Source: Bacillus sp. 165 (lineage in GTDB: Bacteria; Bacillota; Bacilli; Bacillales; Bacillaceae_G). From it: a stretch of DNA of 58,941 bases. The translations under genes and the position numbers were made by a program. Below the pieces are notes generated by a model. The model was given only the letters and a program-made list of their open reading frames with translations. It did not search any database and had not been told where the DNA came from. The stretch covers positions 1 to 58,941 of the forward strand of contig NZ_JAGHKQ010000015.1 of NCBI RefSeq assembly GCF_017742235.1. Reading direction: 5' to 3'. Within the stretch, counting starts at the first letter, position 1, and each line of letters opens with the position of its first letter. Positions 33,586 to 48,177 of this stretch are shown here, one piece after another.

Positions 33586-33614
33586 TTGCATATCCTATTA
33601 TTTTATTGTATAAT
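33586..33614 (+). promoter_or_regulatory. Main promoter of the S10 operon (P2)
   Basis: TTGCAT (33586-33591) and TATAAT (33609-33614) with 17 bp spacing. It starts a leader of roughly 125 nt before rpsJ. Confidence 0.78.
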
Positions 33615-33658
33615 AGACAATGTTGGTCTTTGACTGCGATGAAGTGGAAGGTTGCTGA

Positions 33659-34056
<398 letters not shown>

Positions 34057-34088
34057 TAGACAATTTTAATATGTAGGAGGTGTGACTC

Positions 34089-34721
34089 ATGACCAAAGGA
34101 ATCTTAGGAAAAAAGATCGGTATGACTCAAGTGTTTACTGAAAACGGGGAATTAATTCCTGTAACAGTTATCGAAGCGACTCCAAACGTGGTTCTTCAAA
34201 AGAAGACTATTGAAACTGATGGATATAATTCTATTCAGTTAGGTGTTGCTGATAAGCGTGAAAAATTAGCTAATAAACCTGAAAAAGGACATGTTGCTAA
34301 AGCTAACACTGCTCCTAAGCGCTTCGTTCGCGAAATTCGCGATGCAAACGTTGAAGAGTTTGAAGTTGGTCAAGAAGTCAAAGTAGAAACTTTCGCTGCA
34401 GGCGATAAAGTAGATGTAACAGGAATCTCTAAAGGTAAAGGATTCCAAGGTGTAATTAAACGCCACGGACAATCTCGCGGACCTATGTCTCACGGTTCTC
34501 GTTACCACCGTCGTCCTGGTTCAATGGGACCTGTTGCTCCAAACCGTGTATTTAAAGGTAAAAAACTTGCTGGACGCATGGGCGGAGATCAAATCACAGT
34601 ACAAAACTTACAAATCGTGAAAGTTGATGCAGAACGCAACTTACTTTTAGTAAAAGGTAATGTACCAGGCGCTAAAAAATCTTTCGTGATTGTTCGTAAC
34701 ACTGTTAAAACAGGCAAGTAA
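34089..34721 (+). CDS. rplC: 50S ribosomal protein L3
   Basis: 210 residues. Early-assembly protein whose long loop reaches the peptidyl transferase centre; the [19 protein letters not shown] segment (about 125-145) is that loop. [12 protein letters not shown] is the family N-terminus. AGGAGGTG site, 32 nt after rpsJ. Confidence 0.97.
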   Translation: MTKGILGKKIGMTQVFTENGELIPVTVIEATPNVVLQKKTIETDGYNSIQLGVADKREKLANKPEKGHVAKANTAPKRFVREIRDANVEEFEVGQEVKVETFAAGDKVDVTGISKGKGFQGVIKRHGQSRGPMSHGSRYHRRPGSMGPVAPNRVFKGKKLAGRMGGDQITVQNLQIVKVDAERNLLLVKGNVPGAKKSFVIVRNTVKTGK

Positions 34722-34747
34722 TTTTCTAGAAGAAAGGAGGAAAACCA

Positions 34748-35371
34748 ATGCCAAAAGTAACGTTATTTAATCAAACTGGCTCTACAGTTGGTGAAATCGA
34801 ACTAGCTGATTCTATTTTCGGTATTGAACCAAATGAAGCTGTACTTTTTGATGCAGTAATTATGCAACAAGCATCTTTACGTCAAGGTACACATAAAGTT
34901 AAAACTCGCTCTGAAGTACGTGGTGGAGGACGCAAACCATGGCGTCAAAAAGGAACTGGACGTGCACGTCAAGGTTCTATTCGTTCCCCACAATGGCGCG
35001 GCGGCGGTATTGTATTCGGACCTACTCCAAGATCTTATGCTTATAAATTACCTAAGAAGGTTCGTCGTTTAGCGATCAAATCTGCATTATCAACTAAAGT
35101 ACTTGAGAACAACGTAATCGTTCTTGAAGATTTAGTATTAAATGCACCAAAAACAAAAGATATGACAGTTATCCTGAAAGGATTATCTGTTGAGAAGAAA
35201 GCTTTAATCGTAACTGCAGATGTAAACGAAGCGGTTGCATTATCTGCTCGTAATATTCCTGGAGTAGCTGTAGTTACTGCAAACGGAGTAAGCGTGTTAG
35301 ATGTGCTTCATCATGATAAATTAATCATGACAAAAGCAGCAGTGGAAAAAGTAGAGGAGGTGCTTGCATAA
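34748..35371 (+). CDS. rplD: 50S ribosomal protein L4
   Basis: 207 residues. It lines the exit tunnel with its extended loop (about 40-100), which carries [20 protein letters not shown]; macrolide-resistance changes map here and none is obvious. In E. coli L4 represses the S10 operon. The stop TAA shares its last base with the rplW ATG. Confidence 0.97.
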   Translation: MPKVTLFNQTGSTVGEIELADSIFGIEPNEAVLFDAVIMQQASLRQGTHKVKTRSEVRGGGRKPWRQKGTGRARQGSIRSPQWRGGGIVFGPTPRSYAYKLPKKVRRLAIKSALSTKVLENNVIVLEDLVLNAPKTKDMTVILKGLSVEKKALIVTADVNEAVALSARNIPGVAVVTANGVSVLDVLHHDKLIMTKAAVEKVEEVLA

Positions 35372-35661
35372 TGAGAGATCCTCGTGATATTATTAAGCGC
35401 CCAGTTATCACTGAACGTACTATGGAAATGATGGCTGAAAAAAAATACACTTTTGATGTGGATGTAAAATCTAATAAAACAGAAGTTAAAGATGCTATCG
35501 AAGCTATTTTTGGCGTAGAGGTAGAGAAAGTAAACATCATGAACTACAAGCCTAAATATAAGCGTGTAGGTCGTCATACTGGTTTTACTAACCGTCGCAG
35601 AAAAGCTATCGTTAAATTAACAACTGACAGCAAAGAGATCGAAATCTTTGAAGGTGTTTAA
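35371..35661 (+). CDS. rplW: 50S ribosomal protein L23
   Basis: 96 residues at the tunnel exit; docking site for signal recognition particle and trigger factor. [14 protein letters not shown] is the conserved N-terminus. The 1-nt overlap with rplD (TAATG) suggests translational coupling. Confidence 0.97.
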   Translation: MRDPRDIIKRPVITERTMEMMAEKKYTFDVDVKSNKTEVKDAIEAIFGVEVEKVNIMNYKPKYKRVGRHTGFTNRRRKAIVKLTTDSKEIEIFEGV

Positions 35662-35689
35662 TTCTTAAAAGAGAAGGAGGGAAACTGAG

Positions 35690-36520
35690 ATGGCAATTAA
35701 AAAGTACAAACCAACGTCTAACGGTCGCCGTGGGATGACAGCTTCTGATTTCGCTGAAATCACTACTAGCACACCGGAAAAATCACTTTTAGCGCCTTTA
35801 AACAAAAAGGCTGGTCGTAATAACCAAGGTAAAATTACTGTACGTCACCAAGGTGGCGGACATAAACGCCAATACCGTATCATCGACTTTAAGCGCGATA
35901 AAGATGGTATTCCTGGACGCGTTGCTACAATCGAGTACGATCCAAACCGTTCTGCAAACATCGCGTTAATTAACTACGTAGATGGAGAAAAGCGTTATAT
36001 CCTTGCTCCAAAGAATCTACAAGTAGGCATGGAAGTTATGTCTGGTCCTGAAGCGGATATTAAAGTAGGTAACGCTCTACCACTTATAAACATTCCAGTA
36101 GGTACTGTAATCCATAACATCGAGCTTAAGCCAGGTCGTGGTGGACAATTAGTACGTTCTGCAGGAACTTCTGCACAAGTACTTGGTAAAGAAGGTAAAT
36201 ACGTATTAGTACGTTTGACTTCTGGAGAAGTACGCTTAGTTTTAGCTACTTGCCGTGCTACAATCGGTCAAGTTGGTAACGAACACCATGAACTTATTAA
36301 TATCGGTAAAGCTGGTCGTTCTCGCTGGTTAGGTAAACGTCCAACAGTTCGTGGTTCTGTAATGAACCCAGTTGATCACCCACACGGTGGTGGTGAAGGT
36401 CGTTCACCTATCGGACGTAAGTCTCCAATGTCTCCATGGGGTAAACCAACTCTTGGATTCAAGACTCGTAAGAAAAACAAAGGTTCTGATAAGTTTATCG
36501 TTCGTCGTCGTAAAAAATAA
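35690..36520 (+). CDS. rplB: 50S ribosomal protein L2
   Basis: 276 residues. Binds near the peptidyl transferase centre and joins the subunits. The conserved histidine region [14 protein letters not shown] (about 224-237) and the basic tail KFIVRRRKK are intact. AAGGAGGG site. Confidence 0.98.
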   Translation: MAIKKYKPTSNGRRGMTASDFAEITTSTPEKSLLAPLNKKAGRNNQGKITVRHQGGGHKRQYRIIDFKRDKDGIPGRVATIEYDPNRSANIALINYVDGEKRYILAPKNLQVGMEVMSGPEADIKVGNALPLINIPVGTVIHNIELKPGRGGQLVRSAGTSAQVLGKEGKYVLVRLTSGEVRLVLATCRATIGQVGNEHHELINIGKAGRSRWLGKRPTVRGSVMNPVDHPHGGGEGRSPIGRKSPMSPWGKPTLGFKTRKKNKGSDKFIVRRRKK

Positions 36521-36577
36521 CGGGGTTGTAGTACGGTTCATTAGAACCGTACGTCAATCACGAAGGGAGGTACAAAC

Positions 36578-36856
36578 ATGGGCCGCAGCTTGAAAAAAGG
36601 ACCATTTATTGATGATCATTTAATGGTTAAAATTGAAAAGTTAAATGAAACTGAATCAAAACAAGTTATCAAAACTTGGTCTCGTCGTTCAACAATTTTC
36701 CCACAATTCATCGGTCATACAATCGCTGTTTATGATGGTCGTAAACACGTGCCAGTATACGTTACAGAGGACATGGTTGGTCACAAATTAGGTGAGTTCG
36801 CACCTACTCGTACGTATAAAGGTCATGACGCTGATGACAAGAAAACTAGAAGATAA
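36578..36856 (+). CDS. rpsS: 30S ribosomal protein S19
   Basis: 92 residues, in the 30S head near the A site, partner of S13. [10 protein letters not shown] and [15 protein letters not shown] are typical. A short inverted repeat (ACGGTTC/GAACCGT, 36534-36551) lies in the 57-nt gap upstream. Confidence 0.97.
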   Translation: MGRSLKKGPFIDDHLMVKIEKLNETESKQVIKTWSRRSTIFPQFIGHTIAVYDGRKHVPVYVTEDMVGHKLGEFAPTRTYKGHDADDKKTRR

Positions 36857-36873
36857 TGAGAGGAGGCACTCCA

Positions 36874-37215
36874 ATGCAAGCTAAAGCAGTAGCGAGAACA
36901 GTTCGTATTGCTCCTCGTAAGGTACGTCTAGTAGTAGATTTAATTCGAGGAAAGCAAGTTGGTGAAGCAATCGCAATTCTTCGCCATACACCAAAAACTG
37001 CTTCTCCAGTTGTAGAGAAGGTTTTAAATTCTGCAATTGCAAATGCAGAACATAACTATGAAATGGATGTAAACAACTTAGTTGTTACTACAGCATTCGT
37101 TGATGAAGGTCCAACTTTAAAACGTTTCCGTCCACGTGCTATGGGACGTGCAAGCCAAATTAACAAACGCACAAGCCACATCACAATCGTGGTATCAGAA
37201 AAGAAGGAGGGATAA
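36874..37215 (+). CDS. rplV: 50S ribosomal protein L22
   Basis: 113 residues. Its beta-hairpin ([20 protein letters not shown]) lines the exit tunnel. The start at 36874 follows AGGAGG; the earlier in-frame ATG (36856) overlaps the rpsS stop and would place the ribosome binding site inside the gene. Confidence 0.96.
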   Translation: MQAKAVARTVRIAPRKVRLVVDLIRGKQVGEAIAILRHTPKTASPVVEKVLNSAIANAEHNYEMDVNNLVVTTAFVDEGPTLKRFRPRAMGRASQINKRTSHITIVVSEKKEG

Positions 37216-37218
37216 TCG

Positions 37219-38502
<1,284 letters not shown>

Positions 38503-38510
38503 TTACTTGA

Positions 38511-38789
<279 letters not shown>

Positions 38790-38805
38790 TGAAAGAATCG
38801 GATAA

Positions 38806-39204
<399 letters not shown>

Positions 39205-39243
39205 TAAAAGGTTATTTCCTTACCAAGGAGGTGCACAGATCTG

Positions 39244-39555
39244 ATGCATGTAAAGAAGGGTGACAAAGTATTAGTTATCACAGGTAAAGATAAAGGTAAA
39301 CAAGGCGTTATTCTTGCTGCTTTACCAAAACAAAATCGTGTAATCGTTGAGGGTGTTAACATCGTTAAAAAACACTCTAAGCCATCTCAACTTAATCCAC
39401 AAGGTGGGATTATTACTAAAGAAGCGCCTGTCCATGTATCTAATGTTATGCCATTAGATCCAAAAACTGGTGAACCTACTCGTGTAGGCTTCAAAGTAGT
39501 AGATGGTAAAAAAGTACGTATCGCGAAAAAATCTGGTGAATTATTAGATAAATAA
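39244..39555 (+). CDS. rplX: 50S ribosomal protein L24
   Basis: 103 residues with a KOW motif ([18 protein letters not shown], about 4-21). Assembly initiator for 50S. AAGGAGGTG site. Confidence 0.97.
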   Translation: MHVKKGDKVLVITGKDKGKQGVILAALPKQNRVIVEGVNIVKKHSKPSQLNPQGGIITKEAPVHVSNVMPLDPKTGEPTRVGFKVVDGKKVRIAKKSGELLDK

Positions 39556-39580
39556 TTTCTCGTGAAAGGAGGTCCCTCAA

Positions 39581-40120
39581 TTGAATCGCCTAAAAGAAAA
39601 ATTCCAAAAAGAGATTACACCTGCTTTAATGAGCAAGTTTAATTATAAATCGGTAATGCAAGTTCCAAAACTTGAGAAAATCGTTATCAACATGGGTGTT
39701 GGAGAAGCTGTACAAAACTCTAAAGCATTAGATAATGCAGTAGAAGAATTAACAGCTATCGTAGGACAAAAACCTGTTGTAACTCGTGCAAAGAAATCTA
39801 TCGCTGGTTTCCGTCTTCGTGAAGGTATGCCAATCGGTGCGAAGGTTACTTTACGCGGAGAGCAAATGTATGAGTTCTTCGATAAGTTAGTTTCTGTTTC
39901 TTTACCACGTGTACGTGACTTCCGTGGTATATCTAAAAAATCTTTTGATGGCCGTGGTAACTATACTTTAGGTGTTAAAGAACAGTTAATCTTCCCGGAA
40001 ATCGATTATGATAAAGTTAGCAAAGTACGCGGTATGGACATCGTAATTGTTACAACTGCGAATACTGATGAAGAAGCACGTGAATTGTTAACGCAATTCG
40101 GTATGCCATTCCAAAAATAA
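39581..40120 (+). CDS. rplE: 50S ribosomal protein L5
   Basis: 179 residues; binds 5S rRNA and contacts P-site t[19 protein letters not shown] and [20 protein letters not shown] are typical. It uses a TTG start after AAAGGAGGT; the first downstream in-frame ATG would remove conserved residues. Confidence 0.96.
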   Translation: MNRLKEKFQKEITPALMSKFNYKSVMQVPKLEKIVINMGVGEAVQNSKALDNAVEELTAIVGQKPVVTRAKKSIAGFRLREGMPIGAKVTLRGEQMYEFFDKLVSVSLPRVRDFRGISKKSFDGRGNYTLGVKEQLIFPEIDYDKVSKVRGMDIVIVTTANTDEEARELLTQFGMPFQK

Positions 40121-40129
40121 TGGAAATAG

Positions 40130-40339
<210 letters not shown>

Positions 40340-40368
40340 TACCCGAAAGTGGGAAGGAGGTAAAACAA

Positions 40369-40767
40369 ATGGTGATGACAGATCCAATTGCAGATATGCT
40401 TACTCGCATCCGTAATGCGAACATGGTACGTCACGAGAAATTAGAAGTTCCAGCTTCTAAAATCAAGAAAGAAATCGCAGAAATTTTAAAACGTGAAGGT
40501 TTCGTTCGTGATGTAGAATATATCGAAGACAACAAGCAAGGTATTATTCGTATCTTCTTGAAATACGGTGCAAATAACGAACGCGTTATTTCTGGCCTTA
40601 AGCGCATCAGTAAGCCTGGCTTACGTGTATATGCTAAAACAAACGAAGTACCTCGTGTACTTAACGGTTTAGGTATTGCTATCGTTTCTACATCTAAAGG
40701 TGTTATGACAGACAAAGAAGCTCGTCAACAACAAACTGGTGGAGAAGTATTAGCGTACGTTTGGTAA
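40369..40767 (+). CDS. rpsH: 30S ribosomal protein S8
   Basis: 132 residues, primary 16S binder of the platform; regulates the spc operon in E. coli. [18 protein letters not shown] and the C-terminal GGEVLAYVW are exact family features. ATG 40369 follows GGAAGGAGG; an upstream frame to 40333 is not conserved. Confidence 0.97.
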   Translation: MVMTDPIADMLTRIRNANMVRHEKLEVPASKIKKEIAEILKREGFVRDVEYIEDNKQGIIRIFLKYGANNERVISGLKRISKPGLRVYAKTNEVPRVLNGLGIAIVSTSKGVMTDKEARQQQTGGEVLAYVW

Positions 40768-40793
40768 TATTGAAACGAACGGAGGTGTAACAT

Positions 40794-41333
40794 ATGTCTC
40801 GTATTGGTAAAAAGATTCTTGAAATCCCTGCTGGTGTAACAATCACAGTAGCAGATAATAACACTGTAACTGTAAAAGGACCAAAAGGTGAGTTAACTCG
40901 TACTTTCCATGCTGATATGGCTATTAAAATCGAAGATAACGTACTAACAGTAGAGCGTCCTTCTGATCAGAAGGAACACCGTGCATTACACGGTACTACT
41001 CGTGCAGTAATCGGAAATATGGTTGAAGGTGTTTCTAACGGCTTCCAACGTAACCTTGAATTAATCGGGGTTGGTTACCGTGCTCAAAAACAAGGTAATA
41101 AACTTGTATTGAACGTAGGTTACTCTCATCCAGTTGAAATCGTTCCTGAGCAAGGAATTGAAATCGAAGTACCAGCAAATACAAAAATTACTGTAAAAGG
41201 TATCGATAAAGAACGTGTTGGTGCATTAGCTGCTAACATTCGTGCTGTACGCGCTCCAGAGCCATACAAAGGCAAAGGTATTCGTTATGAAGGCGAAGTT
41301 GTACGTCGCAAAGAAGGTAAAACAGCTAAGTAA
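40794..41333 (+). CDS. rplF: 50S ribosomal protein L6
   Basis: 179 residues, two related domains, near the factor-binding site. [15 protein letters not shown] and [21 protein letters not shown] are typical. GGAGGTG site. Confidence 0.97.
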   Translation: MSRIGKKILEIPAGVTITVADNNTVTVKGPKGELTRTFHADMAIKIEDNVLTVERPSDQKEHRALHGTTRAVIGNMVEGVSNGFQRNLELIGVGYRAQKQGNKLVLNVGYSHPVEIVPEQGIEIEVPANTKITVKGIDKERVGALAANIRAVRAPEPYKGKGIRYEGEVVRRKEGKTAK

Positions 41334-41364
41334 ACCCATTAGGTGAAAGAAAGGAGTGACATAG

Positions 41365-41727
41365 ATGATCACTAAAGTTGATAAAAATGCGGTTCGTAGA
41401 AAAAGACATGCACGCGTGCGCACAAAACTTACGGGTACTGCGCAACGTCCACGTTTAAACGTGTTCCGTTCTAATCAACACATTTACGCACAAGTTATTG
41501 ATGATGTAAATGGTGTAACATTAGTAAGTGCATCTACTCTTGATAAAGAACTTTCTTTTGAAGGCACTAGCAACATTAACGCTGCTACAAAAGTTGGAGA
41601 ACTAGTTGCAAAGCGTGCTGTGGAGAAAGGTGTTAAAGAAGTGGTATTTGATCGCGGTGGTTACTTATACCATGGTCGCGTGAAAGCTTTAGCTGAAGCT
41701 GCTCGTGAAGCTGGATTACAATTTTAA
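41365..41727 (+). CDS. rplR: 50S ribosomal protein L18
   Basis: 120 residues; 5S rRNA binder in the central protuberance. [18 protein letters not shown] and [20 protein letters not shown] are typical. AAAGGAG site. Confidence 0.97.
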   Translation: MITKVDKNAVRRKRHARVRTKLTGTAQRPRLNVFRSNQHIYAQVIDDVNGVTLVSASTLDKELSFEGTSNINAATKVGELVAKRAVEKGVKEVVFDRGGYLYHGRVKALAEAAREAGLQF

Positions 41728-41750
41728 TCGTTAAAGGAGGGACAATATAG

Positions 41751-42251
41751 ATGCGTCGCATTGACCCAAACAAATTAGAACTTGAAGAACGTGTTGTTAC
41801 GGTTAACCGTGTTGCGAAAGTAGTTAAGGGTGGTCGTCGTTTCCGTTTCGCTGCACTGGTTGTTGTTGGAGATAAAAACGGTAACGTAGGATTTGGAACA
41901 GGTAAAGCGCAAGAAGTACCTGATGCAATCCGCAAAGCTATCGAAGATGCTAAGAAAAACTTGGTTTCAGTACCTTTAGTTGGTACTACAATTCCACACG
42001 AAATACTTGGTCAATTTGGAGCAGGTGAAGTATTCTTAAAACCGGCTTCTGAAGGTACTGGAGTTATCGCTGGTGGACCAGTTCGTGCGGTTCTTGAATT
42101 AGCTGGTGTACAAGATATCCTATCTAAATCTTTAGGATCTAACACTCCAATTAATATGATCCGTGCTACTATTAACGGATTAAAAGAACTAAAGCGTGCT
42201 GAAGACGTAGCGAAGTTACGTGGAAAAACTGTAGAAGAGCTACTAGGTTAA
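41751..42251 (+). CDS. rpsE: 30S ribosomal protein S5
   Basis: 166 residues, at the mRNA entry; fidelity and spectinomycin-resistance site (loop [18 protein letters not shown], wild type by eye). [19 protein letters not shown] is the second conserved block. AAAGGAGGG site. Confidence 0.97.
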   Translation: MRRIDPNKLELEERVVTVNRVAKVVKGGRRFRFAALVVVGDKNGNVGFGTGKAQEVPDAIRKAIEDAKKNLVSVPLVGTTIPHEILGQFGAGEVFLKPASEGTGVIAGGPVRAVLELAGVQDILSKSLGSNTPINMIRATINGLKELKRAEDVAKLRGKTVEELLG

Positions 42252-42267
42252 TAAGGAGGGAAAACAC

Positions 42268-42450
42268 ATGACAAAGAATTTAGAAATCACCCTCACTCGT
42301 AGTATAATCGGTCGTCCACAGGATCAACGTGCAACGGTTGAAGCATTAGGATTGAAGAAGCTAAACCAAACGGTAGTGAAACAAGACAATGCTGCAATCC
42401 GTGGTATGATTAACAAAGTTACTCACCTTGTAACTGTTAAAGAAGCTTAA
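42268..42450 (+). CDS. rpmD: 50S ribosomal protein L30
   Basis: 60 residues. [25 protein letters not shown] is the usual N-terminal half, without the extra length of archaeal forms. AAGGAGGG site, 16 nt after rpsE. Confidence 0.96.
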   Translation: MTKNLEITLTRSIIGRPQDQRATVEALGLKKLNQTVVKQDNAAIRGMINKVTHLVTVKEA

Positions 42451-42486
42451 TCATAAACCATTGACACAATAAGGAGGTGCCCGTAA

Positions 42487-42927
42487 ATGAAACTTCATGA
42501 ATTAAAACCTGCTGAAGGTTCTCGTAAAGTTCGCAATCGTCTAGGACGCGGTATCGGTTCTGGTAACGGTAAGACTGCTGGTAAAGGTCATAAAGGACAA
42601 AATGCTCGTTCTGGCGGCGGCGTTCGTCTTGGATTTGAAGGTGGTCAAACTCCTTTATTCCGTCGTTTACCAAAACGTGGCTTTACAAACATCAATCGTA
42701 AAGATTTTACAATTGTGAACCTTGAAACATTAAATCGCTTTGAAGATGGTACAGAAGTAACACCTGAGTTATTGCTTGAAACTGGTGTAATCAGTAAATT
42801 AAATCACGGTGTAAAAATTCTTGCTAACGGTACGTTAGAGAAGAAGCTAACTGTTAAAGCCCATAAGTTTTCTTCAACTGCGAAAGAGGCAATTGAAACA
42901 GCTGGCGGAACAACAGAGGTGATCTAA
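42487..42927 (+). CDS. rplO: 50S ribosomal protein L15
   Basis: 146 residues. The extended N-terminal tail [25 protein letters not shown] threads into 23S rRNA. AAGGAGGTG site. The stop TAA shares its last A with the secY ATG. Confidence 0.97.
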   Translation: MKLHELKPAEGSRKVRNRLGRGIGSGNGKTAGKGHKGQNARSGGGVRLGFEGGQTPLFRRLPKRGFTNINRKDFTIVNLETLNRFEDGTEVTPELLLETGVISKLNHGVKILANGTLEKKLTVKAHKFSSTAKEAIETAGGTTEVI

Positions 42928-44225
42928 TGTTTCGTACAATCTCCAACTTTATGCGCGTTGCTGATATAAGACGTAAAATCCTCTTCACTTTAGCTATGTT
43001 AGTAGTATTTCGTATCGGTACATTCATTCCTGTACCACATGTAAATGCAGATGTACTAAAGGCACAAGATCAACTAAGTGTATTTGGAATTCTAAATACA
43101 TTCGGTGGAGGAGCCTTAAAAAACTTCTCTATCTTTGCTATGGGTATTATGCCTTATATTACAGCATCCATCATTGTACAATTATTACAGATGGATGTTG
43201 TTCCTAAGTTTACGGAATGGTCCAAGCAAGGTGAAGTTGGACGACGTAAATTGGCTCAATTTACCCGCTACTTCACGATTATTCTTGGATTCGTCCAAGC
43301 TATAGGTATGTCAATTGGATTTAATAATATTGCGAACGGACAGCTGATTACAAATCCAGGTTGGATGACGTATTTATATATCGCTCTAGTATTAACTGCG
43401 GGAACGTCGTTTTTAATGTGGTTAGGTGAGCAAATTACTGCAAAAGGTGTTGGTAATGGAATTTCCATACTCATCTTTGCAGGTATTGTTGCGGCTATCC
43501 CAACTACCATTAACCAAATTTATGTTCAGCAATTCCAAGATGCTGGAGATGATTTATTTATTCGTATTGTAAAAGTAGCATTGATTTTAATTGCGGTATT
43601 AGCAGTAATTATTGGTGTTATTTTCATTCAGCAAGCAACAAGAAAAATACCAATTCAGTACGCAAAACGTACTTCAGGTAATGGCGGCTATATCGGAGGC
43701 AAAAACACGCATCTTCCATTAAAAGTGAATGGAGCGGGTGTTATTCCGGTAATCTTTGCTGTATCATTCCTGATTACACCGCCAACAATTGCACAGTTTT
43801 TCCCGAATCACGACGTATCGCAATGGATTATTAAAAACTTTAATTATTCTCATCCCGTGGGAATGATTATCTATGTTGCTTTAATTATTGCCTTTACGTA
43901 TTTCTATACATTTGTTCAAGTAAACCCTGAGCAGATGGCGGAAAATCTGAATAAGCAAGGCGGGTATGTTCCTGGTATTCGTCCGGGTAAAAACACAGAA
44001 GTATATTTAACTAAAATCTTATACCGCTTAACTTTAGTTGGTGCAATTTTCTTAGCAGCAATAGCGATTCTGCCTGTTCTGTTTATACAGCTCGCAAACC
44101 TTCCATCTTCTGCACAAATCGGTGGAACTAGTTTATTAATCGTTGTTGGTGTTGCTTTGGAAACAATGAAGCAACTTGAAAGCCAATTAGTAAAACGTCA
44201 TTACAAAGGTTTTATTAAAGAGTGA
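42927..44225 (+). CDS. secY: Preprotein translocase subunit SecY
   Basis: 432 residues, ten membrane helices, forming the protein-conducting channel with SecE and SecG. The N-terminal RRKILFTLAMLVVFRIGTFIPVP opens helix 1; the cytoplasmic loops with the KRTSGNGGYIGGKNTHLPLKVN segment bind ribosome and SecA. It overlaps rplO by 1 nt (TAATG), which couples export-channel synthesis to ribosomal proteins. Confidence 0.97.
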   Translation: MFRTISNFMRVADIRRKILFTLAMLVVFRIGTFIPVPHVNADVLKAQDQLSVFGILNTFGGGALKNFSIFAMGIMPYITASIIVQLLQMDVVPKFTEWSKQGEVGRRKLAQFTRYFTIILGFVQAIGMSIGFNNIANGQLITNPGWMTYLYIALVLTAGTSFLMWLGEQITAKGVGNGISILIFAGIVAAIPTTINQIYVQQFQDAGDDLFIRIVKVALILIAVLAVIIGVIFIQQATRKIPIQYAKRTSGNGGYIGGKNTHLPLKVNGAGVIPVIFAVSFLITPPTIAQFFPNHDVSQWIIKNFNYSHPVGMIIYVALIIAFTYFYTFVQVNPEQMAENLNKQGGYVPGIRPGKNTEVYLTKILYRLTLVGAIFLAAIAILPVLFIQLANLPSSAQIGGTSLLIVVGVALETMKQLESQLVKRHYKGFIKE

Positions 44226-44231
44226 GCAATC

Positions 44232-44249
44232 GGGAAGAAGCTTCTTCCC
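44232..44249 (+). promoter_or_regulatory. Perfect 18-bp palindrome between secY and adk
   Basis: GGGAAGAAG is followed at once by CTTCTTCCC. It shares the GAAGCTTC core with the fusA-tuf palindrome (32120-32149). No U-tract follows. Right after it, CTCATTAATGAG (44255-44266) forms a second small palindrome next to the adk ribosome binding site. Confidence 0.6.
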
Positions 44250-44265
44250 TAGGGCTCATTAATGA

Positions 44266-44927
<662 letters not shown>

Positions 44928-44928
<1 letters not shown>

Positions 44929-45674
44929 TGATCATATGCAAGACGCCGCGCGAAATTGAGATTATGCGTGAAGCTGGAAGAATTGTTGCCTTGACTCATA
45001 AAGAGTTGAAGCGATATATTATACCAGGCATTACAACTAAAGAGCTCGATGCGATTGCCGAAAAAACGATCCGAAAGTACGGGGCTACCCCTTCTTTCAA
45101 AGGATACAATGGCTTTCCAGGAAGCATATGTGCTTCTGTAAACGAAGAGTTGGTGCATGGAATTCCTAGTAAACGAAAGCTCAAAGAAGGCGACATCATT
45201 AGCATAGATATTGGCGCGAAGTTCAATGGATATCACGGAGATTCTGCTTGGACGTACGCAGTGGGCAATATCCAGGAGTCCCTTCAGAACCTGCTTGATG
45301 TCACAGAAAAGTCATTATATCTTGGATTAGACCAAGCGAAACCGGGGGAGCGTCTGTCTAATATTTCACATGCAATTCAAACATTTGTTGAAGCGCAAAA
45401 CTTCTCGATTGTTCGTGAGTATGTAGGGCACGGAGTTGGGCAAGACTTACATGAAGACCCGCAAATTCCGCATTATGGCCCTCCAAATAAAGGACCAAGA
45501 CTGAAACCGGGGATGGTTCTTGCAATTGAGCCGATGGTCAATCAAGGATCTCGTTACGTGAAAACGTTAGCGGATGACTGGACAGTAGTAACTGTGGATG
45601 GTAAAATGTGTGCTCATTTTGAACATACGATTGCTATTACTGAAACAGGATATGAAGTTCTAACAAAGCTTTAA
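44928..45674 (+). CDS. map: Methionine aminopeptidase type I
   Basis: 248 residues; removes N-terminal methionine from new proteins. Metal ligands lie in [32 protein letters not shown] and the final EHT motif. TAATG overlap with adk. In B. subtilis a short KOW-domain gene follows; it is missing here. Confidence 0.96.
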
Positions 45675-45797
45675 GATAGAAAGAGAAATCCCCGAAATTT
45701 CAGAGCAGTATGCTGAAAGAAGTTGTGTGGCAAACCAGACATTACATTATGTAAGCAGAAGAGTTTGTCTAAAGCTTTGAAGAAGGGAGAACATTTA
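45675..45797 (+). other. map-infA spacer without the usual KOW-protein gene
   Basis: 123 bp. Only a 14-codon frame (starting at 45713, [14 protein letters not shown]) is open. No KOW-like sequence or frameshifted remnant could be recognised. Confidence 0.55.
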
Positions 45798-46016
45798 ATG
45801 GCTAAAGACGATGTAATTGAAATCGAAGGTACAGTAGTTGAGACGCTGCCAAACGCTATGTTCAAAGTAGAGTTGGAAAATGGGCATGTAGTATTGGCAC
45901 ATGTTTCAGGTAAAATCCGTATGAATTTCATTCGTATTTTACCTGGCGATAAAGTTACGGTAGAATTATCTCCGTATGACTTAACTCGTGGTCGTATTAC
46001 GTACCGTTTCAAATAA
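45798..46016 (+). CDS. infA: Translation initiation factor IF-1
   Basis: 72 residues, OB fold; blocks the A site during initiation. [20 protein letters not shown] and [16 protein letters not shown] are standard. ATG 45798 follows GAAGGGAG; a longer upstream frame is not conserved. Confidence 0.97.
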   Translation: MAKDDVIEIEGTVVETLPNAMFKVELENGHVVLAHVSGKIRMNFIRILPGDKVTVELSPYDLTRGRITYRFK

Positions 46017-46021
46017 TATAG

Positions 46022-46165
<144 letters not shown>

Positions 46166-46184
46166 TATAAGGAGGTGTGCGTAA

Positions 46185-46550
46185 ATGGCACGTATCGCAG
46201 GTGTTGATATTCCTCGTGATAAACGCGTAGTTGTTTCTTTAACATACATTTTTGGAATTGGTCGTCCTACTGCAGAACAAGTTCTTGCAGAAGCTGGAGT
46301 TTCTCAGGATACTCGAGTACGCGACTTAACAGAAGACGAATTAGGTAAAATTCGTGAAGTGATTGACCGTCTAAAGGTTGAAGGTGACCTTCGTCGTGAG
46401 GTTTCTTTAAATATTAAACGTTTAATGGAGATCGGTTCTTACCGTGGTCTTCGTCATCGTCGTGGCTTACCAGTTCGCGGTCAAAACACTAAAAACAACG
46501 CACGTACTCGTAAAGGTCCGCGTCGTACGGTAGCGAATAAGAAGAAATAA
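46185..46550 (+). CDS. rpsM: 30S ribosomal protein S13
   Basis: 121 residues in the 30S head, bridging to the 50S and contacting P-site tRNA with its C-terminal tail. [16 protein letters not shown] and [19 protein letters not shown] are typical. AAGGAGGTG site. Confidence 0.97.
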   Translation: MARIAGVDIPRDKRVVVSLTYIFGIGRPTAEQVLAEAGVSQDTRVRDLTEDELGKIREVIDRLKVEGDLRREVSLNIKRLMEIGSYRGLRHRRGLPVRGQNTKNNARTRKGPRRTVANKKK

Positions 46551-46554
46551 TTAA

Positions 46555-46965
<411 letters not shown>

Positions 46966-46968
46966 TTT

Positions 46969-46998
46969 TTGTATAGATTTTTCAACATTGTCTATAAT
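46969..46998 (+). promoter_or_regulatory. Internal promoter for rpoA-rplQ
   Basis: TTGTAT (46969-46974) and perfect TATAAT (46993-46998) with 18 bp spacing, in the 174-bp gap after rpsK. Confidence 0.6.
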
Positions 46999-47080
46999 GG
47001 GATATGATACAATAAAAAGAAAAGTTCATACAGAAACATCGCTTGTTGTGCACAATTGGGAACTGCCTAATGGGGACTTT

Positions 47081-47107
47081 CGGTTAGACAATGTTGTTGT
47101 CTAGCCG
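47081..47107 (+). promoter_or_regulatory. Hairpin in the rpoA leader
   Basis: CGGTTAGACAA (47081-47091) pairs with TTGTCTAGCCG (47097-47107, one G-U) around TGTTG. The tail GGGTTTCGACG is a poor U-tract. It lies about 30 nt before rpoA and may tune its transcription or stability. Confidence 0.55.
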
Positions 47108-47139
47108 GGGTTTCGACGTTTTGAAGGAGGGTTTAATAA

Positions 47140-48084
47140 ATGATCGAGATTGAAAAACCAAAAATCGAAACGGTTGAACTTAGCGATGATGCCAAGTACG
47201 GCAAATTCGTCATTGAACCGCTTGAGCGTGGATATGGTACTACTTTGGGTAACTCCTTACGTCGTATCCTGTTATCCTCACTCCCTGGTGCCGCTGTAAC
47301 ATCTATACAAATTGATGGTGTACTGCATGAGTTTTCTACTGTTGAAGGCGTTGTAGAAGATGTAACCACTATTATTTTGAACGTGAAAAAGCTTGCACTT
47401 AAAATCTATTCTGATGAAGAAAAAACGCTTGAAATTGATGTTCAGGGCGCAGGTGTTGTCACAGCTGCTGATATTACTCACGATAGTGATGTGGAAATTT
47501 TAAACCCAGATTTGCACATTGCAACGTTAGCAAGTGACGCAAGCTTCCGCATGCGTTTAACTGCAAAGCGTGGGCGCGGGTATACACCAGCTGATGCAAA
47601 CAAGAGAGAAGATCAGCCGATAGGTGTTATTCCTATTGATTCTATCTATACTCCTGTTTCTCGTGTGACTTACCAAGTAGAAAACACGCGTGTAGGACAA
47701 GTAACAAATTATGATAAGCTTACGCTTGATGTATGGACAGATGGAAGCATCGGTCCTAAAGAAGCAATTGCACTTGGTTCTAAAATCTTAACTGAGCATT
47801 TAAATATCTTTGTTGGTTTAACTGATGAAGCACAAAATGCTGAGATTATGGTTGAGAAAGAGGAAGACCAAAAAGAAAAAGTTCTTGAAATGACAATTGA
47901 AGAGCTAGATCTTTCTGTTCGTTCTTATAATTGCTTAAAGCGTGCAGGTATTAACACTGTACAAGAGCTGGCTAATAAGACAGAAGAAGATATGATGAAG
48001 GTACGTAACTTAGGTCGTAAATCTCTAGAGGAAGTCAAGCATAAGCTTGAAGAGCTGGGCTTGGGCTTACGCAAAGATGACTAG
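47140..48084 (+). CDS. rpoA: RNA polymerase alpha subunit
   Basis: 314 residues. The N-terminal domain (about 1-228) dimerises and nucleates polymerase; [22 protein letters not shown] is the family core. A linker with acidic residues leads to the C-terminal domain (about 250-314, [19 protein letters not shown]) that binds UP elements and activators. GAAGGAGGG site. Confidence 0.98.
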   Translation: MIEIEKPKIETVELSDDAKYGKFVIEPLERGYGTTLGNSLRRILLSSLPGAAVTSIQIDGVLHEFSTVEGVVEDVTTIILNVKKLALKIYSDEEKTLEIDVQGAGVVTAADITHDSDVEILNPDLHIATLASDASFRMRLTAKRGRGYTPADANKREDQPIGVIPIDSIYTPVSRVTYQVENTRVGQVTNYDKLTLDVWTDGSIGPKEAIALGSKILTEHLNIFVGLTDEAQNAEIMVEKEEDQKEKVLEMTIEELDLSVRSYNCLKRAGINTVQELANKTEEDMMKVRNLGRKSLEEVKHKLEELGLGLRKDD

Positions 48085-48177
48085 TACTGCTAGGCATTTC
48101 TTTGTGTTTTAAGGTCTAAATTACGAATCACACCGTTGATATATGTTGAATTACTTCAACGAAGGAGGGAACTAAGA

